From: an uncultured Oscillospiraceae bacterium
GTDB lineage: Bacteria > Bacillota > Clostridia > Oscillospirales > Oscillospiraceae
Assembly: GCA_944385305.1 (NCBI GenBank)
Contig: CALWWS010000249.1
Coordinates: 1 to 7,815, forward strand
Direction of reading: 5' to 3'
DNA length: 7,815 nt
In this document: in pieces, positions 5,841 through 7,815 of the stretch
How positions within the stretch are numbered: position 1 is the stretch's first letter
How the letters are laid out: each line of letters starts with the position of its first letter
Notes under the pieces: model-generated
Seen by the model: only the letters and a program-made list of their open reading frames with translations
Databases searched by the model: none
What the model was told of the DNA's origin: nothing
Position numbers and translations under genes: made by a program

Positions 5841-6194
5841 ATGCCGACCATGGGGGCGCTGGAGTCCCGCTTTGCCGATATCATCTGGAGCCGGGAGCCT
5901 CTGGCCTCGGGGGAGCTGGTGAGGCTGGCGGGGGAGGCGCTGCACTGGAAGCCCACCACCTGCTATACCGTGCTCAAGCGGCTTTGCCAGCGGGGGCTTT
6001 TTCAGAATGAGGGGGGCACGGTGAGCTCTCTGATCTCCAGGGAGGACTACTACGCCATGCAGAGCGAGCAGTTTGTGGAGGAGACCTTTGACGGCTCCCT
6101 CCCCGCCTTTCTGGCCGCCTTCGGCTCCCGGAAAAAGCTCTCCCAGGAGGAGGCGGAGGAGCTCAAGCGGCTCATCGACGGTCTGCGGAGGTAG
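5841..6194 (+). CDS. BlaI/MecI/CopY-family transcriptional repressor
   Basis: This 117-residue protein has the BlaI/MecI layout. An N-terminal winged helix spans about residues 4-68 (LESRFADIIWSREPLASGELVRLA, recognition-helix region WKPTTCYTVLKRLCQRGLF, wing near 56-66). A C-terminal dimerisation tail of about 70-117 follows (YYAMQSEQFVEETF..., LSQEEAEELKRLIDGL). WKPTTCYTVLKRL corresponds to the family's WSPTTIQTMLKRL-type helix. In staphylococcal BlaI the protease cut is at Asn-Phe, ahead of an acidic helix. Position and spacing suggest Ala93-Phe94 as the counterpart here, an inference from memory of that protein. AGGAGGG (5828-5834) is 6 bases before the ATG. It is the first gene of an operon with the M56 protease, whose ATG is 4 bases after this stop, and it is probably autorepressed at the two operators. 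No beta-lactamase or mecA-like gene lies beside it in the window. Confidence 0.93.
   Translation: MPTMGALESRFADIIWSREPLASGELVRLAGEALHWKPTTCYTVLKRLCQRGLFQNEGGTVSSLISREDYYAMQSEQFVEETFDGSLPAFLAAFGSRKKLSQEEAEELKRLIDGLRR
6187..6191 (+). promoter_or_regulatory. Ribosome binding site that fixes the M56 start at 6199
   Basis: GGAGG sits directly before the repressor's stop codon and 7 bases ahead of ATG 6199. The frame is open back to 6073, but that part overlaps the repressor gene and has an arginine/serine/proline-rich composition typical of shadow frames. Confidence 0.8.
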
Positions 6195-6198
6195 GGAC

Positions 6199-7698
6199 AT
6201 GTTTTTCTACACCTTTTTGCCCAAGCTGATCAATATGAGCCTGACGGCGGGGGTGGCCGTGGTGTTTGTCCTGCTGGCCCGGCTGCTGCTCCGGCGGATG
6301 CCCAAGGCAATCTCCTACGCCCTGTGGGGCGTGGTGCTCTTCCGGCTGCTGTGCCCGGTATCCCTCCCGTCGGGCCTCTCCCTGCTGGGCCTGCTGGACG
6401 CTCCGGCCTCCCCGCAAGGCGCTCTCGCCAGCCGGGTGGAATATATCTCCCCCGATATTGTTCACACCGAAAACCCACAGGTGTCCCTCCCCATCCCCGG
6501 CGTGGGGGAGGCCATCACCCAGGCCCTGCCCCAGGGGGAGGAGCAGCTGGCGGCAGACCCCCTGGAGGCCCCCATGGCCATCGCCACTTATGTGTGGATG
6601 GCCGGGGTGCTGGCTATGGGGGGATGGGGGGCGGCGTCCTATATCCGGCTGCGCAGGAGGCTGATCACCGCCTCCCCCCTGGGCAGCGGGGTCTATCTGG
6701 CCGACGAGATCCCCACCCCCTTTGTTCTGGGCCTGCTGCGCCCCAAAATCTATCTCCCCTCCTCTCTGGAGGAGGGGGAGCGGCCCTATATCCTCCTCCA
6801 TGAGCGGCTCCATATCCGCCGTCTGGATCATGTGGTAAAGGCCCTCTCCTTCGCCGCCCTGTGCATCCACTGGTTCAATCCCCTGGTTTGGCTGGCCTTT
6901 GTCCTGGCCGGCCGGGATATGGAGATGAGCTGCGACGAGGCGGTGGTGAGAAGGCTGGGGGACGGCATTCTGGCGGACTATACCTCCTCCCTCCTCCGTC
7001 TGGCCGCCGGCGGAAACCTGTCCGCCGGCATATCCCCGGCCTTTGGGGAGGGGGACACCGGCGGGCGCATTCGCAATCTGGCAAGGAGGAAAAGGCCCGC
7101 TGTCTGGGCGGTGTCGGCGGCCATCGCCGCCTGCGTCATCCTGGCCGCCGCGCTGCTGACAAATCCCCCGGAAAAGCCCCAGACCCCCCTCCTCCCGAAC
7201 AGCCTCGAGGGGACGGCCTATGAGGTCCAGAAGTGGCTGGACTACCGCCAAAGCGGCGAAATGCCCTGGGGCGGCCGCCGGGAGATCAATCTGGACGCCT
7301 TCCCCGGGGTCACCTTCCGCTGGACGCCGGAACAGGTGGAGGCGGTTTTGGACAGCGGCGAGATCCTCCCCCTCTACTCCGGCATGCCCGTCTGGAGCGT
7401 CTACTTTGCCGACCTCACCGGGGACGGCCTGCCCGAGCTGTGCTCCGCTCTCTCCATGGGCTCGGGCATTGTGGACGACCGTGTGATCCTCTACGACTAC
7501 GCCAACGGCGCCAGCTACAGCCTGGAAGACCGGATGGCAAACGACTACAGCCTCTCCCTGGAGGAGGGCAGGCTGGTGGTCACCCGGCGGCCCTTCGGCA
7601 GCGCCCAGGAGGCGGAGCGGGGATATCTGGTCTACCAGGACGAGACGATCCAAATTCTGCCTCTGGAGACGTCCGACGCCGAAGCGCCAACCCCCTGA
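6199..7698 (+). CDS. M56 (BlaR1-type) membrane metalloprotease with a non-PBP C-terminal sensor domain
   Basis: This 499-residue partner of the preceding repressor would sit in the membrane and, when triggered, start inactivation of the repressor by proteolysis. Hydrophobic segments lie at about 5-30, 37-53, 129-148 and 301-320, as in BlaR1. Residues 54-128 would form an outside loop. The cytoplasmic zinc-protease domain holds H201-E-R-L-H205 (HExxH) and Glu242 in EMSCDEAV, the expected third ligand, so it looks active. After the last membrane segment, about 178 residues (321-499) lie outside. These lack the SxxK and KTG motifs of the BlaR1/MecR1 penicillin-binding sensor. They contain instead VYFADLTGDGLPEL (401-414), a DxTGDGxPE motif like FG-GAP/calcium-binding loops. 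BlaR1 is about 585-600 residues, so this is a different, shorter sensor. From memory, similar tails occur in other Oscillospiraceae M56 proteins. The stimulus is unknown. It is co-transcribed and probably translationally coupled with the repressor. Confidence 0.9.
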   Translation: MFFYTFLPKLINMSLTAGVAVVFVLLARLLLRRMPKAISYALWGVVLFRLLCPVSLPSGLSLLGLLDAPASPQGALASRVEYISPDIVHTENPQVSLPIPGVGEAITQALPQGEEQLAADPLEAPMAIATYVWMAGVLAMGGWGAASYIRLRRRLITASPLGSGVYLADEIPTPFVLGLLRPKIYLPSSLEEGERPYILLHERLHIRRLDHVVKALSFAALCIHWFNPLVWLAFVLAGRDMEMSCDEAVVRRLGDGILADYTSSLLRLAAGGNLSAGISPAFGEGDTGGRIRNLARRKRPAVWAVSAAIAACVILAAALLTNPPEKPQTPLLPNSLEGTAYEVQKWLDYRQSGEMPWGGRREINLDAFPGVTFRWTPEQVEAVLDSGEILPLYSGMPVWSVYFADLTGDGLPELCSALSMGSGIVDDRVILYDYANGASYSLEDRMANDYSLSLEEGRLVVTRRPFGSAQEAERGYLVYQDETIQILPLETSDAEAPTP

Positions 7699-7766
7699 CC
7701 GCGGCCGCAAAAAATGGGGCTTATCTGCGTTTTTGTCAGAATAAGGTAATCCCCCACATCAAACAC

Positions 7767-7810
7767 AGCCGCTGTGCCCTGCAAGCCAAAACTTGCAGGG
7801 CACAGCGGCT
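7767..7810 (+). terminator. 19-bp perfect hairpin, probable terminator at the window edge
   Basis: The arms 7767-7785 (AGCCGCTGTGCCCTGCAAG) and 7792-7810 are exact reverse complements around the loop CCAAAA. TTGTT follows up to the window end (only two consecutive T after the stem before a G). It lies about 70 bases after the M56 stop and would end that operon. The T tract cannot be judged fully because the sequence stops. It could also serve, less well, the opposite strand. Confidence 0.75.
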
Positions 7811-7815
7811 TTGTT

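Noticed and set aside
6172..7710. Long open frame on the minus strand opposite the M56 protease gene
   Set aside because: It is Gly/Gln/His/Pro-rich low-complexity sequence with no motif. The plus strand has a membrane protease with intact catalytic residues and a ribosome binding site.
7716..7755. Bulged hairpin (CTTATCTG/CAGAATAAG, with flanking GGGG/CCCC) after the M56 gene as a terminator or riboswitch
   Set aside because: The stem is short, with a bulge and an asymmetric internal loop. No T run follows it, and it lies after the gene with no downstream gene in view. It is compatible with chance.

Overview
The window looks like a chromosomal stretch of a high-GC gut Firmicute, most likely a member of the Oscillospiraceae (Flavonifractor / Lawsonibacter / Intestinimonas type). 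That placement is an inference. It rests on GC-rich codon use (hand count 46 of 60 at 3901-3960), strong AGGAGG-type ribosome binding sites, sigma-A-like promoters, and the gene families present. No rRNA, tRNA, CRISPR array, transposase or integrase gene was seen.

Layout. Minus strand, read right to left from about 2030: a MarR-type regulator (1527-1949) is translationally coupled to a YczE/YitT-type membrane protein (868-1527). The start of secA follows (1-728, cut by the window edge) with its own extended -10 promoter. Plus strand from 2063: a lipoprotein with a DUF3298/RsiV-like domain (2130-2951) is followed after 7 bases by a TrmA/RlmD-family 23S rRNA uracil methyltransferase (2959-4338). 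After an intergenic stretch with an imperfect hairpin comes a noticeably AT-richer MFS transporter gene (4477-5694), closed by a near-ideal intrinsic terminator (5719-5755). Last is a BlaI/MecI-type repressor (5841-6194) plus an M56/BlaR1-type membrane metalloprotease (6199-7698), followed by a 19-bp perfect hairpin at the window edge.

How the parts work together. Two self-contained regulatory circuits can be read from the DNA. In the first, a 26-bp near-palindrome lies across the -10 element of the marR promoter, as expected for an autoregulated MarR-membrane protein operon. In the second, two copies of the sequence TCTACA-N3-TGTAGA lie over the -10 and just past the predicted start of the blaI-like promoter, as expected for BlaI/MecI autorepression relieved by the M56 protease. 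That protease has no penicillin-binding sensor. Its C-terminal domain is outside the membrane and carries a DxTGDGxPE motif, so the trigger is probably not a beta-lactam, and no beta-lactamase gene is visible next to it.

Most of the window is ordinary housekeeping and regulatory content. The items most worth a second look are the BlaI-M56 pair with its unusual sensor domain, the MarR operator, and the compositionally foreign MFS gene.
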